64,000 nucleotides of DNA from Macquaria australasica. Its lineage: Eukaryota; Chordata; Actinopteri; Centrarchiformes; Percichthyidae. The notes under the pieces are model-generated. The model did not search any database and was not told where the DNA came from. It worked only from the letters and a program-made list of their open reading frames with translations. The number at the start of each line of letters is the position of its first letter. The stretch's first letter is position 1. The position numbers were made by a program, and so were the translations under genes. The stretch is taken from assembly GCA_005408345.1 (NCBI GenBank), contig SEMN01000257.1:62001-126000 (forward strand). The letters are read 5' to 3'. Below, piece after piece: positions 37,165 through 49,960 of this stretch.

Positions 37165-40100
37165 TCAAGACTGGGAGGGCAGGACCAAGCCAAAGTGGAG
37201 CACCAACAGACCATCCTGGAGCAAAGTGGAAAACCAGACCGAAAAGATCACTCAGAAGTATTCCTGGCCTTCTGCAAAATGCCCATTATTAAAAGTGGGA
37301 TTTGTTCCTAACTGTGTGTGTTTGTGGTGCCTACCTGTAGTGCCTCTTCGCCCACAGAGCTCTGGATGTCTTTGAGTGACTGGTAGTGATCGAGGAGGTG
37401 ATCTCCACAAACTACATCTACCTGCAGGAACACACAGATACACGTCAATTCAGTATTTATTTATATAGCGCCAAATCATAACAGAAGTTATCTCATTATA
37501 TTTACAGAGACCCAACAATTCCCACCATGAGCAAGCACTAGGCGACAGTGTCAAGGAAAAACTCCCTTTTAACAGGCAGAAACCTCGAGCTGAACCAGAA
37601 CCAGACTCTGGGTGGGAGGTCATCTGCCTCGACCGGTTGGGTTGAGAGAGATTCAATCACACAGACCTGACCAGCCCACAAGTCCAGCCTAGAGAGAACT
37701 TTGTGTATGTGTGTGTTTTATAATGATTTTGCCATAAAGTTTCCAGGCATTCAGGTCAGTCCTACACAAAACTCTTCGAAATTCTGGAGGGACAAATGTG
37801 AAAGTGCTTCACAACCTCAGAAATGGATTGGTTTTGACCAAACTAAACCATCTATTGAACCCAGGGCCACGTCAAAAGTGACCAAAACACTGAACATACC
37901 GGACATGCCTCAGATATTTATGATCAACTAGAAGGAGATGACTAAATCGGGGTAGACTAAAACTTCAAGAGCAACTAGTCAGTTCCAATGACTCTAAAAG
38001 TGTTACAACAGTATAAAGAGTTATCCAAGTAGTGTGACCTCTGCTACAATGGACAGTGACCCTTGGGTAGTCTTTCTGTGTCCTCTCCAGGTTTGCTCAG
38101 ACGAGCCAGGGCAGTGCAGCGCTGAGGCCAGGAAATCAGCATAAGCTTCTAATCCTCCTCCACGTGTTACTAAATCCAAAATACACTAAGACCTGAACAC
38201 TTTGTCAAACTGTCCATACTTGAGGTAAGGGGGTCGCTTCTGATTGTAACACTAATATCTGTAATCATGAGCCTTCTCTTACAGCATGTCCACTGCTCTG
38301 AGACAGGCAGACATGTGGTATCACGGCACTAATTATTTGATCATAATCAGATTAAGGTCTGTCGGTAGGCCGCCTGCTGAGTTCTGACCTGAGCAGCTGA
38401 CCCTTCTATGTTGGGCTCTGCTTGTATTCAGCAGTTGTTTTGTCTCCCCAATGGACACATGTGCATCCCTCTTTGCACTGCCAGTCCCTCTGGTTATGTA
38501 ATCTTTTGGATAAGGCTGACTTTGATACGAGTCTCCCACAGAGGTGAAATGTTGGGAAGTTCTCACCAGTCAATAAAACTGAGGAAGCCTCTTGGATGAG
38601 CGAGGAAACGTCTTCAAGACGTAATTTGAACTAATTTCACTGAAGCATTACAGCCTATAGGCTACTCTTTAATTAAACAAAATAAATCACCTTGAGATCT
38701 TTGTTTCAAAAAGCTCTAAAGACAGGCTGAATAGCTGTCCAACACTATTTGAAGAGTCCGGTGGCGTCAGATGAAGGACGCCTCCGCCTGCAGCCTCCAA
38801 ATGAACAAACAGATGGGGGTAACATAACTATGCTATTAAATGATCAGGATACACAACTGCACAGACAGTTTTGGGTCTAGTTCTCAAATACAATATATGA
38901 ATTGACGTTGCTTTTCAGCACCAATCGATCGGACAGCAACCACTAAGATGGCTTTACTGTCATTTAGTCCCTGCCCTGTTCGTGGGAAAAAAACACAAGA
39001 ATGTGCATAATGTGGCCCAACTCCAACTGCCAGTTCCTATTCGCAGACGCTTTAAATTGCTCTTTACAGGTTAAATATTTACCGAGTTGAATTCTCGAGG
39101 AGGCAGAGCATTAAATTAGCAAATAAAATGACAAAAATCGCCCAACAAATGGCCCCCAAAAAAGGACTCAAATCGCAGATAGCCAACATATTCGTCCAAA
39201 TCGCACAACCCTACTTTCTATTTCTCTTTTGATCTCTGTCCTTCTCTTTTTGGTGAGTCGGTTAAATGACATTTAAATGTTGGTATCATTGACTTAATTT
39301 CCAACGCCAGTTTACCAAAGCCGGAAAAGCCTCCAACTCGCATCCAACCCGAGTCGAGAGGAGGATGGTGTTGGAGGATTGGCCGACACATATTGATCCG
39401 TACAGATAGACCCCCAATGTCGTCTGAATGGTGGGTTACTACTGGACAACCAGGTTTCTCCTCCCATTCTTTAGCATTGTAATAATGCTGACAGGGGGAC
39501 ACGTCTTTCAATAAGATCATGACACGCCTACACTATACTGTAATGCCGACTTCCTTTCCTCTCCTGCTTCCAATTCGGTCTAAAGCAACACTCGGGATCA
39601 AGACTGTGGTCATGCCACTTTGAAAACTCATTAACTGTAAGCCCGGCAGAATCACCTGGCAGGCTGGGCTCAGCTCCATCTTCCTCCTGATGAAGAGCTC
39701 CACGTGGCGGATAGTGGCCTCGCCCGACACACGGACGTATCGCCTCTCTAATGGCTAAACAGGGACAAGTTGGTCAGGGTGGAATAAGGTTTTCCCGAAG
39801 AATGTAATCATGAAAAACTGTATAGAATACATCATTAAATTGGAGCTATGTAATTTAAAATTGTGAAGGTGAAAAAACATAATGAGGCTGGTTATTAAAC
39901 ACAATACTCCTATTTGGTGCAACCTTAAAACATGGCTTACTGGGTTAAAATATTTCACTTAATAAACATTTTCACACACTGTATCAAATGACAACTCACA
40001 GCAGATGTACAGAGCTTTTAGCTCAGAGTTTATTCCAGCCCACACACAGATTGTATGGTTGGTTTCACTGCTCTGCCCACCCCATATAAATCCATAGGTT

Positions 40101-43100
40101 GCCGTTTCCTGCAAACCAGCTAGAAGCTGGTGAACAAAGTACAGCATCTAGCTGCTGAACACTCAGAGACCAGTGCTAAAATACCTGAAAATATTGGACT
40201 ATTTAACATTTTATTATTATTATTTATTTAACAGTTAACATATAGAGTTTTGAAGTGCACAGTCCATGACAACTAATGCAATGCTCTGAGACAAAACTAT
40301 TCCTGACAGTATATGCAACACACTCTGTAATTACAGGATAGCTTGATCAGAGATATCCTAATGGATCATCAGGCCTGGGTGCAGCCTTTATCAAGTTATA
40401 ATCCATCTTGTCCTTATAGTCTCTGTTACCAGTGCACTATTATAATCTAATAAGAACTGTTATAAATATTTTAAGACATTACCTTATAGTTACTGATGCC
40501 CTCTTCAGCCCTGAAAACAAAACAAGAGTCAATCAATATACAGTAAGTACCACTTTTTAGTACTACCATGCCATCTTGTGGCATGTCTGTGTAACTGCAC
40601 AGCCATTTCATTCACTGCTACAAACGGGGTTCCCCTTTTCCCTCAAAGCAGAAGCCAAGGTCCGTCACACAGTCAGTCACTCGTGTGTGTGTTTACAGGC
40701 CAAAAGCAACGCCCCTATCCTTTTAACTAGCACTTGCTACCTCTCTTATTTTTAAGGTGATTCCCACCAATGAGAGACTAGAATGCAGCAGTGGAGTTGC
40801 ACCTGGGAAACAAAGCAAATGAACAGCAACTAATGAGGCCATTTTCACAGCAGACATTTGAACATGTCACAGCAGCAGATATACAGGTGTGATTCAAAAC
40901 ATTAATAATGGCTGCATTCCATTCAGGGCTGCGAGTTTCAGGGTCCTGGTGTTGTGCATGCTGACTCATTGGCAATGTTGTTAGTTACACCTGTGCTTTT
41001 TCTGCTATGACAAGTCCAAGGTCTGCTGGGTAAATGCATGTTAGTTACACTTGTTAGAACACGGTTACTAGGAAACAGACAACAAAAATAGACAGTGAGA
41101 ACCTGTTCACCTTTCACAGATGCAATGGTTTTGTGCATTTCAACATTAAGGTTCATGTATTTATCATTAAACAGCACAGGGTTGTATAATGGAATGCAAG
41201 CTGGAGTCCTTCATGGTACACACACAAAAAACAAAAACTGAAAACTATTATTTATGGTGGAGTGCAGAGGATGAAAATGAACTAATTAAAACATCTCACT
41301 AAAGACATTAAGAATGAAAATACCATGATATGTTTAGTATGGGAGGAACAGTTAAGCTTAAGTCATTAAGAGCAATTTATACATCTCCAAACTAGATTTT
41401 CGTCTATGTTATGTAGGGTTTTTAAATTAAATGAAAATATTCAGAATGCCTGGAGGCTGCATAGCTGTAACTAACATTGGACAAACACCTGCCTAGTGAG
41501 ATCCTTACCCGACAAAATCCAGCAGGAGAGACACATCCAGCTCTGGGGGAATGGTGAACACAGCCTGGGGAATGTTGTCCTTCTTCTGCCTCTTTAACAT
41601 AACAGGACACGGAGGGGAGACCACCACTGCGAAGCAGGAAAGAGAAAACATGGAGCGATGGCTTGAGTGACGAACTTTCAAGCTTTTGCTGCTGTTGTGC
41701 TGAGAACCTTCATCTTTAGATTTCCAGTTAATTAATGCTCAGAATTAACTACAAAATGAAAACACTGAAGTTGTAACGTCAAACACATTATGCACAGACA
41801 AGTGGAAAACTAAATGTGGTTGTGGGATGGTTGATCATTCTTTTCTCCTCTTATTAAATCAAGGAAACTAAAACAGAAGGGTCATTACATCACTGTGTAG
41901 CGCGTTGGTGCCAAGTGTAAACACTCTCAGTTCGGCTGACATTGAGGTGAATGGGATCACCATCTCCTCGTTAATGACCTAATTTGTTGCATTGTTAACT
42001 AGCCAATGTTTGATACATTGGTTGATGTACATTTCCTCAGATAGCTTGTATATTTTGAATTTATTTGGTTGTGGCAACCCCTCAACAAGGCTGAGAACTT
42101 GAGCTTTTCCCCACTGAAGTCGAGAGACAGACATCGTGTTGATAACGTTAGCTAAATGTTTTCAGGTAAGTAACGTTAGCTTAAAGTTAATACCTGTAGT
42201 GTAGCCAGTCATAAACGAGGAAATGGTGATCCCATTCACCTCAATGTCAGCTGAACCAAGAGTTTTCACACTTGGCACCAACATACCACACAGTAACGTA
42301 ATGACCCTTCCTTCATTTATAGGTTCCTTGTATTAAAAAAGGAAGAGGAAAAAGTTCTTTGAGGACCTTTGTTCAGTCTCAGTGCTGAACTATTTTACCT
42401 GGGTTTGGCACACCCAGCCCTCTCTCTTTGTAGAAGTTACTCATTTGTTGTCTTTCAGCTGTGGTACAAAAAAAGAGAAAAGTTCACATTAGAATTGTAA
42501 CAGAAAATGACTCGTAATGCACATGAATAACACTAAATACGCCTGACTGTGTATACACACTGTACTTACACTCCTCCAGGAAGGGAACCATTTTGTAAAC
42601 GATATCCTGCAGTTGTCTGTCAGGCCTACAGGAAAACGGAGGAAAAGTGTGTGTGAAGCTTAACACTGACTGCTTTATCACAAATCTGAGACCTCACATT
42701 TCCACTCCTAATATTCATACACTTCCACACCTCAACTTTAGGATTCATCTTGTCAAAATGTCAGACTTTTGACAATAAACTATGTTTGTGTGTACACAAC
42801 AATTAATGCATTCCAATTTCTAGAATAATTCTGTAGTTTTTCCACAGTTTTAAAAGACTTTCCCCTTCTGAACACTTAAACTTAACTATAAAAAAATGTG
42901 GTTGACAACCATCTACTGATTGAACAGGTACAGAAGTTGATCCAAATTAGCAAATACATCAAGAATGAACTGACCTACCTTATGTTGTAAAGTGGCTGCG
43001 TCTGGTGGACTACAATGTTGCATGTTGGACACCTGTTGCTGTAGAAAAACTGCTTCACGATGCAGCTTTTGCAAACTCGGAGAAGACAAAACACATCACA

Positions 43101-43770
43101 ACGTAAGACACAGTCAGGACCTTACGCACATGGCATCGCCAGACTCATATGGACTTTTGAGGCTGACATAAATATTAATATCTGGGTTAAAATAATCTTA
43201 TAACTATACATCAGCCATGTTTTTGACAAGAATCCTTCAGATTTGATTGTTAAAGTACTGTGACAGGGACATACAGCTAGCAGTATGTTTTGCAGTTTAA
43301 AACCCCTAGCCCAAAAAGTTTGATTCCCAAAGGAGAACCCCAATCAATGTTTGTATTGTATTGAATAACTGAATGCATTACATTAACCACCCCTGAAAAG
43401 TCCCCAGGAACTAGAGCAGACCTCTGCTGTGACTCACATGTGTGCAGGCACTCTGTGATGGTGGTGGCGTCGATGAAGAAGCCGCAGCAAAGGGCGCAGC
43501 GGATGTATGGGTAAAACTGATTGAGGGGGAGCTTGGGCTGTGGGACATCAAACAAATAACAGTCAATGGTACCGGCTTTAAAACAGCCACGCAGCTGTAC
43601 TCGCGTAATATTTGTCAGTTATCTGAAAACGTCATCGCTGTGAATAAAGTAACGTAAAGGCTATTTTCGACGTGAGAAAATGTCTGTAAACGTACCTCGT
43701 CCTCTGAATCGCTGTCTGATATGTTCGCGGACCCTTCATGACTCCTGCGACCAGAAGGAGGATGTGACAT
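37165..43770 (-). CDS. pcgf6: Polycomb group RING finger protein 6 (10 coding exons, 256 aa)
   Basis: Coding exons in transcript order: 43,770-43,696; 43,537-43,438; 43,075-42,979; 42,625-42,570; 42,458-42,399; 41,626-41,509; 40,510-40,483; 39,754-39,656; 37,421-37,335; 37,215-37,165 (771 nt; all phases fit, all GT-AG). PCGF6 pairs with RING1/RNF2 in the non-canonical PRC1.6 complex, which deposits H2AK119ub on germline and E-box/E2F6 targets in the nucleus. The RING spans residues 39-77 (CALC, then TECLHTFCKSC, then RCPTC). The C-terminal RAWUL ubiquitin-like domain is about 155-256, with RVSGEATIRHVE, QVDVVCGDHLL and DGLLVLHFGLV, nearly identical to human as I recall it. The N-terminus before the RING is short (38 aa, ending acidic SDSDSEDE); the human protein has a long Pro-rich and acidic N-terminus. 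The start at 43,770 is the only ATG that splices (donor GAG/gtacgt) into the RING exon. A TTTATT at 36,284-36,289 is a possible minus-strand poly(A) signal. Confidence 0.96.
37450..37690 (-). mobile_element. LINE-type 3'-end repeat in pcgf6 intron 9-8
   Basis: TTTATTTATATAGCGCCAAA, CCATGAGCAAGCACTAGGCG, GGAAAAACTCCCTTTTAACA and TCGACCGGTTGGGTTGAGAG occur in order. This is a very common teleost repeat read from its 3' end. Fragment, no ORF. The strand is inferred from the usual orientation of the family. Confidence 0.65.
38333..38650 (-). mobile_element. Penelope-like fragment with GIY-YIG remnant, in a pcgf6 intron
   Basis: On the minus strand the frame reads HVSIGETKQLLNTSRAQHRR, matching the GIY-YIG block (YIGETKQ...R...HRR) of Penelope-like elements. 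Just to its right on the plus strand, ACTGAGGAAGCCTCTTGGAT then GAGCGAGGAAACGTCTTC has the CTGANGA...GAAACGT layout of Penelope hammerhead-like ends. Degenerate. Confidence 0.6.
40080..40200 (+). repeat. Interspersed repeat family R, copy 2
   Basis: Short, diverged copy of the family at 31,640-31,900, in a pcgf6 intron. Best-conserved word is AAGCTGGTGAACAAAGTACA followed by GCATCTAGCTGCTGAA. Confidence 0.4.
40830..41050. repeat. Repeat related to 22,240-22,320
   Basis: Contains CACAGCAGACATTTGAACAT (inverted) and GTGCTTTTTCTGCTATGACA (direct), both present around 22,260-22,310. Confidence 0.4.
41860..42330. mobile_element. 471-bp foldback MITE in pcgf6 intron 5
   Basis: The ends CAAGGAA...TTCCTTG are inverted repeats. 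Arms extend at least 110 bases: GAAGGGTCATTACATCACTG, TTGGTGCCAAGTGTAAACAC and GGTGAATGGGATCACCAT on the left are mirrored at 42,200-42,312. Flanks TATTAAAT (41,852-41,859) and TATTAAAA (42,331-42,338) match at 7 of 8 bases, a probable 8-bp target duplication. No ORF. Confidence 0.75.
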
Positions 43771-44195
43771 TCCCAACAGCCGCCAACACTCACGTTACGC
43801 GACAAACCTCCCTTTTCTTCTCTTTGTTACAAAATGGACAATGGCAAATTAAATGGTTTCTTTTAAAGTACAACTTAGCTCTAAGTTCTTGGTTATTTTT
43901 AGCTGCCAGTAAACGTTTGGTGAGTTAGCTTAGCTTGGCTAGCGTGCTTATTATATGCACTACCATACACATATGCGCTTAGAGATTGCAGCTACAGCGT
44001 AGTTGCTAATGTAACCGACACTGGCTAGGTTAAAGGCCCCAGTCCGTGCTATTACTACAAAAGAACGCTTTAACACGAAACAGAATTACTTCCTAACTTT
44101 ATATACTTTCTTTCTTTGTACACACACCCACGTTAACGACTTCACTCGCTCGTGCTCCGTGAGCCGCAACAACAATAAGACTTCCGGCCTGGATC
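43771..44195 (-). promoter_or_regulatory. Likely pcgf6 promoter / 5' UTR
   Basis: This is the sequence directly upstream of the pcgf6 start codon. It contains an ETS-type motif (ACTTCCGG at 44,180-44,187, CCGGAAGT on the gene strand) and CpG-bearing stretches (ACTCACGTTACGCGAC near 43,790; CGCTCGTGCTCCGTGAGCCGC near 44,150). No TATA box is evident. That fits a housekeeping promoter, but no transcription start can be fixed. Confidence 0.35.
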
Positions 44196-47007
44196 CTTCA
44201 AAATAAATGTGACCTGACCAGAAAGGAAAAGAAATACTCCCCCCGACCTGTACTTTACCCTCACATTATCATTTAATCAGTAGCTCTGTAGAAAAACAAT
44301 ATAGGCCCACAAAACCTCAAAGCCTTCAAAAACAACATTTCAGAACACATGAGAATAGCCTCTGGCAATTTGGTGTATTCAATTTAACAAAAATTGTATG
44401 AATCAAAGAATGAGTGAACTGAACTGGAATTAGACCTATAGCGTAAATATAACACAATATAGTGACTCAGTATCTCTCTAATAATTCCAAACACCACTGA
44501 CAATTTCTGTACATTTATTTCTGTATTTTATTTGTGAAGACACAATGACGTATTTTCCGTTGATATCAGGGGAAAAGGCTCTTCTCTGATTTTGCCAGCA
44601 GGGGGCGCTCAAAGCACATAATTACGGACAATGCAAGTTTGACAGAAAGTAACTTTTCTTGAAGAGCAGAAGTCGTTCCTGTGCTGTTCCTGTATGTGTG
44701 TCTGTATGGTTGCCCAGGTGTGATCTCACGTGGCCACCAGAGGTGGTCACTGAAATCAGGAGATGTTCCTGGACCTCCAGCTGAGAAGAAATCAAAAAAG
44801 AAGGAAACAGCAAATATTGCAGTAAGTGTTTAAAGCAAACATTTTATGTGTGAAACATTTGCCCAAAATAATAACATCAGCTAATTTTCATCTTTCAGCA
44901 TTCAACACAGCCATAACGATGTGAACAACACTATGTAGATCCACCAATTAAAATTATTTTCATTACACTGTCAAGGAAGGAATCTTCTGTTGCATTTGAC
45001 AATTAATTGCAAACATTCATTTCATGGACCACAAGCTACCACTTATCTATGTCATAGACATAATTCCCACAATTGCACATGGCTCCATGCAGCAAGCAGT
45101 TAAACAGAGTAAAAATGTCCCACTGTGTGTTACATGACACTTATCTGTGTTCAGAGGGCTCTGCATAGCGACTTGCATATTTTGGACAGAGGTTTTGAAA
45201 TGTTGCAGTGACATGCCCACCAGAGTTGGGACATCCGCTAATAGACAATCCCAGCAGCATGTCGAAGCAGCACAGACATTCCTTCAGGACAGAATTTATA
45301 TCATGTTATTTACGGGGGATGGGAAACCCATCACCATCTCAAGCATTACAGTGGGTTTTATGCTTCAGCTGATGAACTCCTCCTCTTGCATTGGAGGTCA
45401 TTGGCTCCAAAAAGTATAGTTGCTGTTGTGTTTATGACCATAAGTTTTTAATGGGTGTAAGGCTTTAAGCTTACATGCAGGGGTTATAGGCGTAAACAAC
45501 ATGTGAATTGGCATGGTTGAGCTGGCTGATGAAGCTATTCCTAAACTCCTGTGGTGTATTGGTATTGTCCTGTTTCATGGAAGTATCTTCTTCAGATGCT
45601 GGCAGGAGTGTTTAGCTTTACTTTCATGACCAATTTTAGTATCTTAGGTGTTAAAAAAGAGTGTATCTTTATATATCAATCTTAAGCAGATTGCAACATG
45701 TGGTCTAAAAAAATGAGAAAACTGAACAGATTTTACAGTTTCAGTATTAATAAAAGAATACTACTACAATGACAGTTCCAACAAAGATCCCCTTTGGACA
45801 GAATAAACAGATGGTGTAACACAACATAATCTGTTAAATGGGAGAGTTCAGAGATGAGCCCCAATCTACTGACAGTATACACGTCATGTCTGACTGAGTG
45901 TACATTTTGTGTATTTAGATTGGCAAGACTGACGGTGTTTTCATTTTGAACACACTTAAGCCATAATATTACCTCACCTCTACCTTCTACAAAGCATCCT
46001 TTATAGCTGATGTGTTTGAGTGCATTCTGATGATCTGATACTCCGCTCCTTAATGACTGTTGTGCAAACCAAGGTGGTCTGAGCTCATTCATTTATCAGT
46101 CATTCAATCAGCCTACTACTCATCCAACTACATTTGTGGATAATCTGAGGAAGACTATTAAATTAATGTAGTTTTCCAAGTCCACCTATTGCACTTATGT
46201 AATCATATTTTTCACTCCCCATTTGAACCTATGTAGCAGCGGCAGCATTACACCTTCACCTCCGTCTGCTTTGCATACAGTGTTACTGAATCAGCCTGTG
46301 TGTGTGAAGATGATGCCGGCTGTCCTGAGAAAGAGAAAGAGTGTGTATGGCAGAGAGAGAGTGATAGTTCAAGACAGAAAATCTGACGATGAATTCATTA
46401 AATTAATCTAGGTAACAACATGGTTTTTAAAATTATTTTCTGAGCATTTTATGACAGTAGAGAAATGACAGGACACAGTTCAGAAGTGAAGCTGCTAACA
46501 TAAAATAACAGATAAAGTAATATTTAATTATATTTATTTGCGATACATTATCAATTCCTGGGAATTAAGAGACAGGAATGGCAGTTGATTAGCCTGTACT
46601 GTACAGTGTTTATGACAACAGAAAGTTAGTTAGCTGACAGATTTAATAGACGCAAATGTTCCTTTTATGGCAGGAAAACCCATTAAAGCATGCTGCATAT
46701 TATGCTGTATTATATTTCAAGGAGGAGAACATTTGTCTGAAACTTTTGGCTGCTTACTGTAATTGATGCAACTGAGTGAATGAGACTGTCAGAGGTCATC
46801 TTGCCTCTAATGAAGAATAAAAATCAGCTTGTGTGCCGACTCACTGAAAACAGCAGAGCAGCTACTTAGAGAGGGACATCCAACACTCGGTGAGGAACCC
46901 CCAGAGATACAGTTGTTTGCACATGGTATTGCGTGGGTGCAGAAAACAAACCACTCCAGATAAAGAAGAAATCACAATAAACCAGTGTACACAATATAAT
47001 CCTTGAT

Positions 47008-47710
47008 ATGATCTATGATAAGAGAGCTTGTGATGCTGCTTCCCGTGACGTATGTTGTGATTTCCAAATTATATACTTCTACGCTGATGATACTCAGCTG
47101 TATGTGGCTGTAAAGGCGGATGATCATTCCCAAATTGTTCATTTAAAGGCCTGCTTGTCTGCTGTGAAAAACTGGATGTCATGTAATTTTCTGCTCCTAA
47201 ATTCTGATAGAAGTGAGATGCTGATCATTGGCCCTGTTCGACACCAGTTTGATCAAGTAACAGTAACTCTCCGCAGCTGTGTGATTTCAGCCAAGAATCT
47301 CTGTGTTACGTTTCATCAGCACATTGAAGAAATCTCTCTCTCATGTCTTTTTAATTAGGCATCTCTGTGCTGGACCATCGGCTGTCCTGGGACCTCTGTC
47401 TCTCCTGACTGTCAGTGCCTCATTCCAGATGTTTTGGATCTGGATCTTCGTCTTCCAGGAGGTTCAGCCTCTCCTCTTCTCTCTCCCTTGTGTGCATGTT
47501 GTCCGTGTCTCTCTCTCCCTCTGTGTGTTTGTTTCCTTTCTCCTATCTGTATGAATGATGTGCTTCAGCTTTGTCTCTTGTGAGTTTTTCCTTATCTGAA
47601 TCGAGGGTCTAAGGACGGTGGGTTGTGTGCTGTACAGATTATAAAGCCTCTTGAGGTAAATTTGTGATTTGCAATATTGGGCTGTATAAACAAAATTGAT
47701 TTGAGTTGAC
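47008..47710 (+). mobile_element. 5'-truncated LINE: reverse-transcriptase fragment and 3' tail
   Basis: Residues encoded at 47,070-47,250 read YFYADDTQLYVAVKADDHSQ and later SCNFLLLNSDRSEMLIIGP, the YADD catalytic box and downstream thumb motif of L2/CR1/jockey-type reverse transcriptases. The frame ends at 47,356. The tail has TTGTGAGTTTTTCCTTATCT, GAGGGTCTAAGGA and TATTGGGCTGTATAAACAAA then ATTGATTTGA, a typical fish LINE 3' end. Confidence 0.75.
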
Positions 47711-48390
47711 TTAAACCTGAGAGGTTTAGGGAGAGATGTTTGCAGTGATGGATCAGTGATTTCCCTTCATGATAATCCTCTTTATCCTCTAAACATACCC
47801 TCCACAGTTTATGTGCAGAACACTGAATGCTCACTGATATCTGGGACTTCTTGTGGTTAAATATTTACTTGTGAGAGATTTCTTTGTGAGGAAGTGTGGA
47901 CTACTTTCTATCTGCCAAAGCATGTCTGCGGGAATATAGAACGTTTGTAGTGCTGAGTTTTTCAGAGCTGAATGAGATTTCTGCCTAGTGTTTCAAGTGT
48001 CTTTGCAAGTCATGCAGTTAGTCAGTGTCAATAATGGGAGATTGGCATCCTTAGAAACCTTTCATGTCACACTTGTTGTGTTCTTGTGCAAACATCCTGA
48101 TGTCATGACTGAACAGGGGATTTCCACACATCTGCTCACTGTGTATGACAGCTTTGCGTTGTCTGGGTTTGTGCGGTGCACATTTTTGCAGTCATGTGCA
48201 TCATCATACTGTACCTGCATGATCATTTTGTATGTACTTGTTCTAGGGACATCATGAAGGACTCGTGACCAGAGGCCACGTTTTAGAATCATTTACTGAT
48301 ATAGACTCCCTCAGCTCTTCATTTGTTTTAACTTTGCTTATGGAAATTGGGGAAGCCCCACTGAGAATTAGGTGGAATATATTGAGAATT

Positions 48391-48734
48391 ATATGGCACA
48401 GTGGTGCAGTGGTTAGCACTGTTGCCTCACAGCAAGAGGGTTCTGGGTTCGCACCCGCCGGCCGTTTGCATGTTCTCCCCGTGTGCGCGTGGGTTCTCTC
48501 TGGGCACTTCGGCTTCCTCCCACCATCCAAAGACATGCAGGTTAGGTTAATTGGTGATTCTAAATTGCCCGTAGGTGTGAGTGTGAATGTTTGTCTGTCT
48601 CTATGTGTCAGCCCTGTGATTGACTGGCGACCAGTCCTGGGTTTACCCCGCCTCTCGCCCAATGTCAGCTGGGATTGGCTCCAGCCCCCCGTGACCCTCT
48701 AAGAGGATAAGCGGTATAGAAAATGGATGGATGG
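48391..48734 (+). mobile_element. tRNA-headed SINE with 12-bp target-site duplication
   Basis: The head GGCACAGTGGTGCAGTGGTT then AGCACTGTTGCCTCACAGC contains an A box (TGGTGCAGTGG), and GGGTTCGCACCC is the B box of an RNA polymerase III promoter. The body has GTTTGCATGTTCTCCCCGTG and TCCAAAGACATGCAGGTTAG. The 3' end is GGATAAGCGGTATAGAAAAT then GGATGGAT. ATATTGAGAATT at 48,379-48,390 is repeated at 48,735-48,746, marking insertion by target-primed reverse transcription. Confidence 0.85.
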
Positions 48735-49319
48735 ATATTGAGAATTCACTATTGGTTTAAGTTAAGTGGTAAATACAGCTCTGTAGCCAGGTGTCTTTTG
48801 TGGGATTACTGGGAATTTACAGGAAGGGAGAAGATGTATGTAATCATGTAAAGCAGCTTGTGGGAATCATTGGTCTTGGACAAGATGGTGTGACGTGGTT
48901 GTTCTGTGGGTTCTTCTGTGGGTGCCAAGACACCCAGGGGTTGAGGGAAATGAAGTTGCTGATACAATTGCTTAAGAGTTTCTTCAAAGGAATGTATTGA
49001 TCTGAATATTTTGTTGGGAAAACCTGAGGGAGACTGTTAAAAGCAAAGGGATATATATGAGACCTGTGAGGAAGGATGAAGTTGTTTTAACTACACTGCG
49101 ACTTGGGCTTTTGACCAACACCGTGATGGACTTTGTCAGTGTGGTAATATAGAAACCTGAGCTAAATACAACAAGGACTGGCAATAAGAATTTAACAGCA
49201 TTGGGACTATTTTCTTTTTCTTTTAAGACTTTTTCTGGAAAGAAGAGCTTCTTCTCAACTTATTAGAAAAGCAAATGAAGTTATTCACACTCCGCTGACC
49301 TTTACCCAACAAGACAAAC

Positions 49320-49960
49320 AGTCTGCACCCACACTATTGGCTGAATGAGACACAGCAGTTTTTTGAGCTAAATGCTAACGTCAGCATGCTAACATGCTTA
49401 CAATGACAATGCTAACATGCTGATGTTTAGCAGGTATAATGTTTATCATGTTTACCATCTTAGCTTAGCGTGTTAGCAGGTACAAGTACAGCTGAAACTA
49501 ATAAACGCCATTAGTTGTGCAGGTATTTGGTCATAAATCAAAGTATTGGATAAATTATTTATTTGACCTGATGATGGCACTAGATGAAATGTTTAGCGAT
49601 CACCAAAGTTAATACAATTCATCCTGAAGGGAAAATGAAAGTCTGTACCAAATTTCAAGGCAACCCATCCAAAAGTTGTCGAGACATTTCACTAAAAAAC
49701 AAAAATGTCGACCTCATAGTGGCGCTAGAGGAAAATGTCGGATCACTATTAGCAGTGGTCAGCAGGATTCATCCTCTGGGATCATGAATATCTGTACAAA
49801 AGGTTATGGCACTTGGTCCAGTAGTTGTTGAGAGTAGCGTAGTTGTTGTTGTTGTTCAGTCCAGACCAGAGTGGTGGGCCGACTGACCAACAGACAGACA
49901 TCGGCATCTCTGAAGTTACGCCATGCTACTATGGCTAAAAAATCTCAAATAAAAACAGCA
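49320..49960 (+). repeat. Dispersed fish repeat (GCTAAC-rich head, conserved body)
   Basis: A head of overlapping GCTAACATGCT words is followed by TTTGACCTGATGATGGCACT, ACCAAATTTCAAGGCAACCC, GTTGTCGAGACATTTCACT and GACCGACTGACC-like sequence, then TACTATGGCTAAAAA. The family is common in teleosts. An inverted relative lies at 12,010-12,170. Confidence 0.6.

Noticed and set aside
48265..48702. 145-codon plus frame and 136-codon minus frame
   Set aside because: Both run through the tRNA-headed SINE and its flanks; no protein family likeness.
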